From a virus, in the IMG/VR virus record IMGVR_UViG_3300024430_000075, positions 1 to 28,899 of that record: a stretch of DNA of 28,899 nt, one strand, 5' to 3'. A program made the position numbers and the translations under genes. Below are positions 6,729 to 14,973 of this stretch, in pieces; positions within the stretch are counted from its first letter, which is position 1, and every line of letters starts with the position of its first letter. Below the pieces are notes generated by a model. That model was not told where the DNA came from, searched no databases, and saw only the letters and a program-made list of their open reading frames with translations.

Positions 6729-8075
6729 TCACTCTTCCTCTTCCTCTGAACGGTCGCGCCGACGCCCTGTATTCACCGCCGGCGGAGCCGCAGGATCTTC
6801 TTCGACTTCCCCCGCCGCTACAGCACCACGGGGGGCCGCGGTCGGCTGCGGAAGCACTTCACCGCCCGGCTCGGGGTTGCGATCGAAGGCCTCGCGCACC
6901 TCGTTGGCCTTCAGCCAGCCATGGCCGCCGCCCGCGCCGAGCGCCTTGGCGAAGAACTCGGCCTGATCCTTCAGCGACCCGCGCAGCAACGCGCCGTCAT
7001 TGAACTTGGCATACAGCCGGTCGCGTTCGTCATCATCCAGGATCCTCTCCACCGCCTGCTCCCAGGCGACGAACCAAATCATCAGGCAGTAAGTGACGAG
7101 GAATTGCCCGAGCTGCTCAATGCCCGAACCCCAACTCGTTTCGTCGAACATCAGCAGTGGCCGCGGCACACCTGTGAAGCGCGACACCTCTTCCGATTCG
7201 TGCTCGCGCGTCTCGACGTGCTGCGATTCCTTGGCGTTCTGGCTGAGCTGCTTGGCCTTCAACCCCTGCTCGAGGATCGCCCACTTGCCGGCATTGTCGG
7301 CACCGCTGTAAATTTCCTCCCAGTCGTCGCGGATGCGCTGGTGGACATCGTCGCCCAGCGTCTTATCGGTCTCCAGCACGCCCGCCGCGAAAGAGCCGTT
7401 GCTGAACAGCTTGCCAGCGGCGCGCTGCGCGATCGTGGCGATTCCGAGTGTCTCCTTCGCTACCTCCAGCAGGGACACGCCGCGCAGACCGTCGAGCGTC
7501 ACCGGATGGCGAAAGTGAAACACCTCCCGCGAGGAGAGATAAACCGTACCCCCTTTTGGCCGTTGATATTTGAACCTTATGTCGAAGGTGTCGGTCAGCT
7601 CAGGGGTCACCGACTTGCGCGGCAACGGCACGATCTGGCTGATCTTACTCCCGACCCGGATCACCATAGCATACGCATTGCCGTCGAGTAGTGCACAGGT
7701 CTGCATGTACGACTTGAACTCAGCGGCCGTCTGGTAGCGGTTAGGGGCCTTGTGCAAAATCCTGAAGAGCGGATGCTCGCGCGCCTTCCTCTTATTGCCG
7801 CCGTCCTCGTCCTGCTCCATCAGGTGCAGCGGCAGCATCCCGATCGCACCCGCGATCAAGTTCACCGACCTGAAGAAAGTGCTGTTGCGAAGCGCCGCGC
7901 GATCGTTGACGGAAATCCCCGTCGACGATCGGAAGCCGCCGCTCAGAAACTCAATCAGCGCCGGATCGTCGAGATTGTAGGCCGTAAACGCCTGCACCGG
8001 CCCAGCACCAACCGGCGACGCGGAGGCCGGACTGGCCGCCCCCAACCAACCAGCTACGTTTTTCAGCCACGACAC
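6729..8075 (-). CDS. Phage portal protein, HK97 family
   Basis: A 448-residue protein starting at GTG 8075, nine bases after the terminase stop. Family landmarks are: VNDRAALRNSTFFRSVNLIA, the LHKAPNRYQTAAEFKSYMQ segment, GNAYAMVIR, and the C-terminal region FTGVPRPLLMFDETSWGS followed by a long helix. The C-terminal 60 residues are Pro, Ala and Glu rich and end in five glutamates, probably disordered. The portal forms the dodecameric ring through which DNA is packaged. Base composition is lower in GC than the genes on each side, and codons are less biased, hinting at a mosaic boundary between the terminase and portal genes. Confidence 0.94.
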   Translation of the reverse strand: MSWLKNVAGWLGAASPASASPVGAGPVQAFTAYNLDDPALIEFLSGGFRSSTGISVNDRAALRNSTFFRSVNLIAGAIGMLPLHLMEQDEDGGNKRKAREHPLFRILHKAPNRYQTAAEFKSYMQTCALLDGNAYAMVIRVGSKISQIVPLPRKSVTPELTDTFDIRFKYQRPKGGTVYLSSREVFHFRHPVTLDGLRGVSLLEVAKETLGIATIAQRAAGKLFSNGSFAAGVLETDKTLGDDVHQRIRDDWEEIYSGADNAGKWAILEQGLKAKQLSQNAKESQHVETREHESEEVSRFTGVPRPLLMFDETSWGSGIEQLGQFLVTYCLMIWFVAWEQAVERILDDDERDRLYAKFNDGALLRGSLKDQAEFFAKALGAGGGHGWLKANEVREAFDRNPEPGGEVLPQPTAAPRGAVAAGEVEEDPAAPPAVNTGRRRDRSEEEEE

Positions 8076-8084
8076 GAGCTGCGC

Positions 8085-9815
8085 CTACCCGACCATTCGC
8101 AAGCCGCGGGTCTCGTAGACCGATGTTTCTCCAGCCTCCGGATTCGCCTCGAGCAGCTTGGTGGCGTTGAAGCCGGCGATCAGCGGGTCGATCTTGGCCT
8201 TGCCGGCGGTCTCCTTCGTGATCAGCACGGCATTGCCCCTTTGCTCCACCTTCGCGTTCCCGACGCACCAGGCCATCATCGCCGATCCGGAATGCACCAG
8301 CATCCGGTCCTTGAGCTTGCGCTCCATGCTCCACACCGCGCTCGACAGCCGGAACCCCTGCGGCACCGCCACCACCTGGTGAGTGGTGGTGGAGAGGCCG
8401 ATCCCCTCCAGCGCGTCGACGAGGACGCCCACGTCTTGCGGGTCGAGCCCGACCGCGCTCTTCTCGGGCAGCAAGCCAGTGGCCGCGACCCTTCCAAGGA
8501 CTTCCACGATCTCCTCGATGTCCTGCGTCGCGTCGTCGCAGAGCGTCAGGTCGCCGTCCGCCTCGAAGTCGAGCAACTTGGGCGCGATCTCCTTGCGCAG
8601 CTCGAGCACGTCGCGCTGCGCCCAGGCGTGGAACCAGTAGAGCCAGCGCTTCGAATCGCGCTCCCGCCCCGCCACGCAGAGCCCGAACATATCGTCCAGG
8701 CCGCCGCCGTCGGCGCCGGCCACCGCCACCTCGCACCGCGCCAGCATCGCGTCGAGGTCGCCGCAGACATCCCGGTCCCCGGCACCCTCCCAGAAATCCG
8801 CGCCCCGCCAGCGGTCGTTGCGCAGGCGAAGGCCGATCTCGACGTTGAAATGCTGCGAGGCGACCAGCATCAGCTGGTCCATCCCCTCGCGCTCGGCCCG
8901 CTCCAGCTCGCGCTGCAGGAAGTCGGTGCTCACCGACCGGTCGAGATTCGGGTTGACCAGCGGCCAGTATTTGCGGTCCTTCCAGCCGTCCACCTTCAGC
9001 ACCGATTCCGGCAGCTCGTAGAGCACCGGCAGCAGCGGCATCTCGATCTCGCCGTCGCGGACCGCCCGAGCCGTCTCAAGCTCGCGCTTGAAGACCCCCG
9101 ACGGCGGCTCCTTCGACTGCGTCGTCGTCTGGAACAGGAACCCGTCCGGCCTCGCCGCCAGCGCGCCGCGCAGCTCGACGAAGATGTCGGCGGCGTTCGA
9201 TTTCTTGGCGAAGACGTGGGTCTCGTCGATCATCGTGCCGACGTCCTTGCCGCCGGTGACGACGTCGGTGTCGGCCGCCTTGATCATCAGCACCGATCCA
9301 TCGGTGCGCCGGGTGATCCTCCTCAGATGGTCCTGGACGTGGAACAGCTTGTCGAGCTCGGCGTCGATCCTGATCGTGCCGCGCGCCTGGCGGAAAGCGC
9401 GGCCGGCAATCTCCATCGTCGGCGCGATGAAGCTGAACTCGGCCTCGGGCCGGCGGTTCATGATCATCGCGGTCAGCATCACGACGCCGCCGTTCGACGT
9501 CTTCGAATTCTTCTTCGGGATGAGCAGGAAATATTCCTGCAGCATCCGCCGGTGCGCCGCCGGGTCGTAGCAGCCGAACAGGGCCCTGACGATCGGGAAG
9601 AACCAGGGCCCGCAGGCTTCGGCCATGGTCGGCTTGCCGATCAGGTCCGGGATCCGCAGCCGCTTGAAGATGCGCAGTGCCCGGCTTGCTTCGTCCGCGA
9701 ACAGGGGCAGGTCCGGCACCAGGCTCTCGCCCGCCAGCAATCGCCGCTCCCAGTCCGGGCACGCCGTCGACCAGGGATTGACCAGCGGCTCGACCGACCC
9801 CGCTGCCGCTGCCAC
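8085..9815 (-). CDS. Terminase large subunit (Terminase_1 type)
   Basis: A 576-residue protein. The start is placed at GTG 9815 because AGGAG lies seven bases upstream; the frame is open further upstream but without such a site. The ATPase domain shows a Walker A variant IPKKNSKT (residues 99-106) and Walker B TMIDETH (about 194-200). The nuclease domain follows, with acidic residues at GADGGGLDDMFGL and downstream. The enzyme cuts concatemers and pumps DNA into the procapsid through the portal. The KKNSKT form of the P-loop is usual for this terminase family. It is followed immediately by the portal gene. Confidence 0.93.
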   Translation of the reverse strand: MAAAAGSVEPLVNPWSTACPDWERRLLAGESLVPDLPLFADEASRALRIFKRLRIPDLIGKPTMAEACGPWFFPIVRALFGCYDPAAHRRMLQEYFLLIPKKNSKTSNGGVVMLTAMIMNRRPEAEFSFIAPTMEIAGRAFRQARGTIRIDAELDKLFHVQDHLRRITRRTDGSVLMIKAADTDVVTGGKDVGTMIDETHVFAKKSNAADIFVELRGALAARPDGFLFQTTTQSKEPPSGVFKRELETARAVRDGEIEMPLLPVLYELPESVLKVDGWKDRKYWPLVNPNLDRSVSTDFLQRELERAEREGMDQLMLVASQHFNVEIGLRLRNDRWRGADFWEGAGDRDVCGDLDAMLARCEVAVAGADGGGLDDMFGLCVAGRERDSKRWLYWFHAWAQRDVLELRKEIAPKLLDFEADGDLTLCDDATQDIEEIVEVLGRVAATGLLPEKSAVGLDPQDVGVLVDALEGIGLSTTTHQVVAVPQGFRLSSAVWSMERKLKDRMLVHSGSAMMAWCVGNAKVEQRGNAVLITKETAGKAKIDPLIAGFNATKLLEANPEAGETSVYETRGLRMVG

Positions 9816-9972
9816 GCCTTCTCTCCTTTGGGCCACCGTCCCGCTCCCGGTCCGGTTCTCGAAACTAATGCCCGGCGGGCCGGCGCCAGGAACGCCGTCC
9901 GCCGGGCAGGCCGCCGAGGCGGCAGCGCGCGGGAGGCCCGCGCTCATCGGCCGCGCCGAAGCGCGCCCGGTC

Positions 9973-10470
9973 TCAATTCACCTGGTTCGGCGGCAGAAGA
10001 TCGTTTCCCCAGATCGTCCCCTCGCCGGCGCTCTGAGCGGCGATCGCCGCCTGCTCCTTCTTGCCTGCCGGGCGCCGCGGCGGCGCTGCCTCGTCCTCGT
10101 CGTCGTCGGAGCCGGACCCCAGCCCGAACAGCGCCGCGTCGGCGCGATCGATGATCCGCCCCATCTCCTTGATCGCCTGGACGTTCCCGGCCCTCATCTG
10201 CTCAAGCAAGGTCGTCAGGTGCGCCGCCTTCAGCCGGTCGAGCATGACGGTCCGCGACCTGAGCTCGGAAAAATAATGCTTGCGCAAGGTCGGCCCGCTG
10301 ATCCCGAGCGTTCCGGCGATCCGCTTCGGAGCCCAGCCAAGCGCCAGCAACACCATGACTTTGTTGCGGTTTCTGGCGGTCGCCTCGTGCGGAGGCCGGC
10401 CCCGGCCTTCGAACCCCTCCGGGATCGGGTCGCCGAACAGGTCCAGGTCGACCGAATTTTCCTGATCCAA
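9973..10470 (-). CDS. Probable terminase small subunit (HTH protein)
   Basis: A 165-residue protein whose start is placed at TTG 10470 on the basis of a GGAG site nine bases upstream; no ATG or GTG fits as well, so this start is tentative. Residues 40-66 form a clear helix-turn-helix (LGWAPKRIAGTLGISGPTLR). A long helical segment (RLKAAHLTTLLEQMRAGN) follows and then an acidic and basic tail. That plan, plus its place directly before the large subunit, fits small terminases that recognise cos or pac DNA. The frame upstream of the TTG is open but overlaps a non-coding stretch, so a longer product cannot be excluded. Confidence 0.7.
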   Translation of the reverse strand: MDQENSVDLDLFGDPIPEGFEGRGRPPHEATARNRNKVMVLLALGWAPKRIAGTLGISGPTLRKHYFSELRSRTVMLDRLKAAHLTTLLEQMRAGNVQAIKEMGRIIDRADAALFGLGSGSDDDEDEAAPPRRPAGKKEQAAIAAQSAGEGTIWGNDLLPPNQVN

Positions 10471-10592
10471 GAAAAAAATCTCCAAATGAGAGGGGCAGAG
10501 GTGATCAGGGGGTCGGACCCCTGAACTTTTCACCCCCCCCAGCCAGTGGCCAGGGCGAGAGCCCCAACACGTTCGCTTCAATCCGAGGCCCG

Positions 10593-10907
10593 TCAGGGCG
10601 CCCGGCCGAGCGCCCGAAGCCGCCGCGCCTCCGCCGTCTTGCGAGGGTGGCACCGCTTCAGACAGAGCAACTCGACATTGGCCGGATCGAGCGGCGCCCC
10701 GCCGTCCTTCAGCTCACGCCTGTGATCGCCGACGATCCGTCCACCGGAGCCGCAGCGCTCGCACCAGTTCCCGCGCTCGCGCTTGATCTGCGCGACCAGA
10801 GCGCGCCACTCGCGACTTTGATAGAAGGGTTCGGCCCGCTTCGGCGCCGCCCTCAGCTTCGGAGCGGCGGCGCCGAGGCGCGGCGGCAGGGACCGGAGCT
10901 TGGCCAT
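10593..10907 (-). CDS. HNH endonuclease
   Basis: A 104-residue protein starting at ATG 10907. It contains an HNH core: a zinc-type pair CERCG, then the catalytic His in GDHRRELKDGG, and a C-terminal segment DPANVELLCLKRCHPRKTA. The last cysteine pair is spaced C-L-K-R-C rather than the more common C-x-x-C, a small deviation from the family. The N-terminal 25 residues are basic. HNH nucleases next to terminase genes are widespread in HK97-like phages, where they assist cos cleavage and packaging. The gene lies upstream of the small terminase. Confidence 0.88.
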   Translation of the reverse strand: MAKLRSLPPRLGAAAPKLRAAPKRAEPFYQSREWRALVAQIKRERGNWCERCGSGGRIVGDHRRELKDGGAPLDPANVELLCLKRCHPRKTAEARRLRALGRAP

Positions 10908-11019
10908 GATCCCGCCGCCGCTCCGGTCAGAAGCGGCGCATCTCCCTCTCCCTTGCCTTGAGCCTGTTCGACGAAGGTCAGGCCTCGCCCGACGATATCC
11001 GCCGGATAGCATGGAAGGG

Positions 11020-11066
11020 GGTGCGTGGCGGACACCCAATATTTTCGCGCCCATGCGCCACGCACC
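11020..11066. repeat. 11-bp inverted repeat upstream of HNH/terminase genes, possible packaging or operator site
   Basis: GGTGCGTGGCG at 11020-11030 and its exact complement at 11056-11066 flank a 25-base AT-richer spacer. A further partial copy of the same motif occurs within 11074-11084 (read on minus as GTGCGTGGG). The element lies in a 182-base gap between the DUF6362-like and HNH genes, where cos or pac sites are often found. It could equally be a regulator binding site or an RNA hairpin. Confidence 0.5.
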
Positions 11067-11089
11067 TTGACAGCCCACGCACGCCGAAA

Positions 11090-11584
11090 TCAGCCATTCA
11101 GCGCCGCGGCGATGCCGGCGAGCGCCCGCCCATAGCGCTTGCGCAGCCCCTCCGGCCCGGGCCGCCCCCGCCCGAGCCGGTCCCAGATGCGCAGCCACGG
11201 CACCTTGTCGAAGCCGCGCACCCGATAGGTCAGGACGATCGCCACCAGCCTTCGGTCGCGCTCCGGAACGAAGGCCAGCCACTCGCTCGCCTCCACCATC
11301 GCCTTCACCTGGTCGCGCGTCAAAGCGGGCCGCCGCGGCACCTGCACGGCCTCGCGCTCGTCGAACTCGCCGTCGACGTCCACCCGCCAGCCCTGGCGGG
11401 CGATGTCGGGCCACAGCGCCCTGACATGCTGCCACCCACGCTCCCGGTCCGGCACCCGCCACCACGCCTCCATCGCATCGGCGAGCCGCGTCTCGACGTC
11501 GTCGAAGGTCCAGAACCGCCGCGCGCTTCCGGTTTCGGAAGCCTCGGAGCGAGCCCTTCCGGCATTGGTCTCGGCATAATTCAT
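11090..11584 (-). CDS. DUF6362-like helix-turn-helix protein
   Basis: A 164-residue protein starting at ATG 11584; AAGGA lies somewhat far (12 bases) upstream. It begins with a short variable leader then FWTFDDVETRLADAMEAWWR, followed by LTRDQVKAMVEASEWLAFVP. It ends with a helical block resembling a sigma-like or ArpU-like helix-turn-helix (VPWLRIWDRLGRGRPGPEGL). This layout is that of the DUF6362 family found just before HNH and terminase genes in alphaproteobacterial prophages. The position between replication and packaging genes suggests a late-gene regulator, but that role is inferred only from place and fold. Confidence 0.68.
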   Translation of the reverse strand: MNYAETNAGRARSEASETGSARRFWTFDDVETRLADAMEAWWRVPDRERGWQHVRALWPDIARQGWRVDVDGEFDEREAVQVPRRPALTRDQVKAMVEASEWLAFVPERDRRLVAIVLTYRVRGFDKVPWLRIWDRLGRGRPGPEGLRKRYGRALAGIAAALNG

Positions 11585-11609
11585 TGAACCATGGTCCTTA
11601 TTTTCAGCA

Positions 11610-11720
11610 TTTGGAAAGACTGGAAGGATTGGAAGCCTTTTTGTGAATTTCGCCTCGCGCCCGCGCCCGCACGCCCGCACTCACGGCCAACATCGCGCAT
11701 CCCCTTCCAACCTTTCCAAA
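11610..11720. repeat. Imperfect 18-bp inverted repeat in the gap after the primase gene
   Basis: TTTGGAAAGACTGGAAGG (11610-11627) and, inverted, CCTTCCAACCTTTCCAAA (11703-11720) agree at 16 of 18 positions, with 75 bases between. The left arm is part of a small cluster of GGAAG-type direct repeats up to about 11636. The stretch has no coding sequence. It may be a replication or regulatory element, or a folded RNA leader of the late genes. Confidence 0.55.
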
Positions 11721-11752
11721 GCCGCAGAAATCCGCCGCTTTTCGTTTCCACC

Positions 11753-11786
11753 GACCCTTCCGCCTGACTTCCGTGGCGGAAGGGTC
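11753..11786 (-). terminator. 12-bp stem hairpin overlapping the primase stop, possible terminator
   Basis: GACCCTTCCGCC (11753-11764) is repeated exactly as its complement at 11775-11786, with a ten-base loop. It overlaps the stop codon of the primase gene, at the border between early replication and late genes. There is no T tract behind it on the minus strand, so rho-independent termination is only possible, not shown. Confidence 0.5.
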
Positions 11787-14700
11787 ACGGTCGATCGTCC
11801 CATCCGCCGATGAAGTCGTCGCGAGGCGGCGGCCGAGCCGCGGGCGCCCTCGGCACCGGGTCCTCCAGGTCGGGCAGGCTCTCGCGCACCCTCCCCTCGG
11901 CATCGACGAACTCCTCCTCCGAGCGAGTCAGCCTGAGCCCGATCCAGCGCATGCCATCGCTTCGGGTCTTGGCGAAGCCCTTGTCGATCATCGCGTCGGC
12001 GAAGCCCTTCGAGCTCCACTCCTTCTCGCCGGCGGCCTTGCACCAGGCGGTGAACACCCGGTGCAGCTCCGACGACTTGACCCGGCTCTGCGGGTCCATC
12101 TCGGTGCACAGCCGAAGGAAGCGCGCCAGCGGGTCGCTATGGTCGCGATAGGCCTGGGTCGCCGCCGTCACCCCCTCGGGCTCGACGAAGCCGTGCTCGA
12201 GATAGTCGACCAGCCCCTCGACGAGCCGCCGGAACACGCCGGGCAGCTCGGCCGCCTTGATCTTGGCGAGCAGCTTGGGGTCCTTGGTCGGCCAGTCGGC
12301 GACCCCGGGCTCGGGCTGGTCGATGTTCCTCAGCCACGGGATCAGCTTCATCCGGCCCCAAATGCCTTCGTCGGTGTCGGGGATGGCGGGCTTGGAATTG
12401 CCGCTCATCAGCAGCTTGAAGCGCGGCAGCAGGTCGAAGAAGCCCCGGTGCAGAGCCCGCACGCTCATCGGCTCGCCGCCCGTCGCCGCCTTGATCAGCG
12501 CCGAATTGAGCTTGGCGCCGCGCTCGGGCTCGGACGCGCGAAGCATCCTCACCCCGCCCAGCTTGGCCAGGTCCGGGGTCGCCTGGTCGCCCCTCTTCTT
12601 GATCCCCTGGTCGAGGAAGGATTCGATCCCGATCGTGCCGGAATAGTCGCCCAGCGCCGAGCACCAGCTGTCGATCGCGGTCGACTTGCCGTTGCGGCCA
12701 CGGCCGTAGTTGAACCACAGCTTGTGCTCGCCAGTGTCGCCCGAGGCGGCATAGCCGCCGACCTGGTGGAGATAGCGGCGCATGCCGTCGTCGGGCTGGG
12801 CCCAGGCGATCATCCCGTCATAGAGCGGGCTAGGCGCCTCTGGATCGTAGAGGACGGGCGCGAGCCGGGTGATATAATCCTCGCGCCGATGAGAGTCCCG
12901 GCTCACCGCCACCTTGCGCGATCCATCCGGCAAGATCTCGACGGCGAATCGCAACGTGCAATTCTCGACGTTGATCGCCATCTGCTCGCAGTCGAAATCC
13001 TCGATCGGGACGGTCAGCCAGCGCCGCGCGAGATTGGCGATGGCGACGGGCTTGCTCGCCTGCTCGGACTGCCGACCCCACGTCGCGAGCAGGGTCGAGA
13101 AACGCTTCCACTGCTTTCCGACCGCCACCCAATGGTCGAGCGCGTGCAGATTCGCCTGGTCGACGTCGAGCCGCTCCTGCTTGCCCTCCCTGACCAATTC
13201 GAGCTTGAGTCCGGTCTCGGCGACCCGCCGGGCCTCGCGCTGGATCGACCTTATCGTCTCGAACACGGCCGCGACCAGCTCGGCGGGCGCCGTGTCCTTG
13301 TCCTGGTCGAGCACCTTCCACCGCCGCTCGTCCCAGCCCAGCCAGCCTTTGCCGGTGGTGAACCGGAAATCGCGCCCGTGGCGGTCGCGGAAGCGCTCGC
13401 CGATCCCGAAATCGGTCATCGGATAGGCCGAGCAGGCGAGGTCGAGCAGCAATGGCCCGGGATCGAAGCCGCGGGCGCCGCCGCCGTCAACGGCTCGGTC
13501 GATGTCGGAATGCTGGAGATCGGCGACATCCTCGCACAGCGGCCAGATCGCCTCCTTGGCCGACCCCTCGTCGAGCAGCTTCGCCGCCACCCGCCGGCCG
13601 ATGCCCCAGGCGATCGCCGTCAGCTCGGCCTTGCGTTCCGCCGCCGGCAGCCGCGCCGCCCCCGCCAGCCGCCGCTCCAGCCACGCCTCGGCGATCGGCC
13701 GAAGCCGGGCAAGCTCGGCCTCGCCGAGCGGTGGCGGCGGCGCTGCGGGCTCATCCCCGAACCCCGCGCCCGACGATTGGCCCGCCAGCCTTCCATCCCG
13801 GAAGGGTCGCGAATTTCTCGCCGATTGATCGTCCGACGACGGGCGGCGAGCCGCGCTCGAGGCCGGGGGCGATCGGGCGGAAGCGGCGGAAGCCCTGCGG
13901 CGATCCGGCCCGTAGCGCGAAGCGCGCGAGCGCGCGGCGGCCGCGATCTCGCCGAGATCGCGAGGCTTGTTGAGTCCGGCGGACCAGCCGCTCTCGATCG
14001 TCGCGGCGAGCTGGCGGTCGTCATCTCGCCCCGGATTGTCGCGCGCCGCCGCCTCGAGGCACTGCCGGGCGATCGTCTCCTGAAGCGCCCCGGCGGCCAC
14101 TAGCGAGGCGATCTTGAGCGCGCTTTCGTTGAGCTGGCTGTTGCGCTGGCCGCTGCCGGCGGTCCGGACCGCCTGGCACTCGCCGTCGAGCGCCGCCAGC
14201 GCATATTTGCGCACCGCCTCGCGCTCGGAATCGTCCCAGGCCTGTCCCAAGCCTGCCGAAGCGCCCGCCGGCAGCGGCCGCGCCGCGGCCGCGCCGGCGC
14301 CGTCCCGTCCCGCTCCCTTGCCTGGCGAGCTCAGGATCTCGATCAAAGCCGCCGGCGCCTCGGCGATGCCGCCGATCGGCTCCTTGCGGTGCCAGCGATA
14401 GCGAAGCCCGGCCTGCCCCTTGACCGCATTGGGCCCCATGACGCTCGGCGGAGCGATGACGTAGCCGCCCAGCCCGCGCACGTCGACATGGTCGGGGAGG
14501 TTGCCGCGGTTGGCGATCGCCGGCCCGTCCCCCGGCTGGAGCAGATAGGCATGGACCCCGTCGGAAGGCGTCAGCGCGGCGAGCGTGACCGGGAAATCGC
14601 ACCCCATCATCGCCTCGAGCTCGGTCTTGAGACGGTCGAGCGTCCAGATCTCGCCCGTGTCGGCGTCCTCGCGCGGGTCGAAATCGACGACGAACAGCCG

Positions 14701-14973
14701 ACGGCCGCCCAGATCGAGCGTCGGGTGGCCGGTGGCGATCGCGACCAGCGCTCTCGGCCACTTCTTCCACCAGGCGCGGATCAGCTCCGGGTCGGTGCTC
14801 GCCTTGGTGACCCCGCCGCTGTTCGGGATCGGCCTGCCCGCCTCATCCTTGTCGCGCGCGAGCAGGGGCTGCTTGTTCTTCGGGTTGCACGGAAAGACCG
14901 GCCATCCCCGCGCGGCGTAGGCGAGGGCGGCCGCGAGCAGGTCGTCCCGAAGTGGTCCTTCGGGCCGTGTCAT
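11785..14973 (-). CDS. Bifunctional primase-polymerase / SF3 helicase (P4-type)
   Basis: A 1062-residue replication protein starting at ATG 14973, whose ATGA overlaps the dpdA stop. The N-terminal domain is a prim-pol: AYAARGWPVFPCNPKNKQPL near residues 18-37, a catalytic Asp-x-Asp in VVDFDPRED (about 97-99), and a conserved VDVRGLGGYVIAPPS segment. A linker about 100 residues long (roughly 360-460) is Ala/Pro/Ser rich. The C-terminal half is a P4/D5-type helicase with Walker A GRGRNGKST (about 757-765) and a following segment RFKLLMSGNSKPAIPD typical of SF3 primases. A short region near the end (about 960-1000) reads like the P4 primase winged-helix. It would open and prime the phage origin. 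Confidence 0.92.
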   Translation of the reverse strand: MTRPEGPLRDDLLAAALAYAARGWPVFPCNPKNKQPLLARDKDEAGRPIPNSGGVTKASTDPELIRAWWKKWPRALVAIATGHPTLDLGGRRLFVVDFDPREDADTGEIWTLDRLKTELEAMMGCDFPVTLAALTPSDGVHAYLLQPGDGPAIANRGNLPDHVDVRGLGGYVIAPPSVMGPNAVKGQAGLRYRWHRKEPIGGIAEAPAALIEILSSPGKGAGRDGAGAAAARPLPAGASAGLGQAWDDSEREAVRKYALAALDGECQAVRTAGSGQRNSQLNESALKIASLVAAGALQETIARQCLEAAARDNPGRDDDRQLAATIESGWSAGLNKPRDLGEIAAAARSRASRYGPDRRRASAASARSPPASSAARRPSSDDQSARNSRPFRDGRLAGQSSGAGFGDEPAAPPPPLGEAELARLRPIAEAWLERRLAGAARLPAAERKAELTAIAWGIGRRVAAKLLDEGSAKEAIWPLCEDVADLQHSDIDRAVDGGGARGFDPGPLLLDLACSAYPMTDFGIGERFRDRHGRDFRFTTGKGWLGWDERRWKVLDQDKDTAPAELVAAVFETIRSIQREARRVAETGLKLELVREGKQERLDVDQANLHALDHWVAVGKQWKRFSTLLATWGRQSEQASKPVAIANLARRWLTVPIEDFDCEQMAINVENCTLRFAVEILPDGSRKVAVSRDSHRREDYITRLAPVLYDPEAPSPLYDGMIAWAQPDDGMRRYLHQVGGYAASGDTGEHKLWFNYGRGRNGKSTAIDSWCSALGDYSGTIGIESFLDQGIKKRGDQATPDLAKLGGVRMLRASEPERGAKLNSALIKAATGGEPMSVRALHRGFFDLLPRFKLLMSGNSKPAIPDTDEGIWGRMKLIPWLRNIDQPEPGVADWPTKDPKLLAKIKAAELPGVFRRLVEGLVDYLEHGFVEPEGVTAATQAYRDHSDPLARFLRLCTEMDPQSRVKSSELHRVFTAWCKAAGEKEWSSKGFADAMIDKGFAKTRSDGMRWIGLRLTRSEEEFVDAEGRVRESLPDLEDPVPRAPAARPPPRDDFIGGWDDRP

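Noticed and set aside
9816-9947. Longer N-terminus of the large terminase
   Set aside because: The frame is open but the extra residues are low-complexity Ala/Gly/Pro, and GTG 9815 has a strong AGGAG site.
7752-10154. An 800-codon plus-strand open frame opposite portal and terminase genes
   Set aside because: It is antisense to well-recognised portal and terminase genes and its protein is Arg, His and Leu rich without domains. Such frames are expected in very GC-rich DNA.
11773-14103. A 776-codon plus-strand open frame opposite the primase
   Set aside because: It mirrors the primase codons, has a repetitive Arg/Leu/Gly composition and no recognisable domain. The primase frame is clear.
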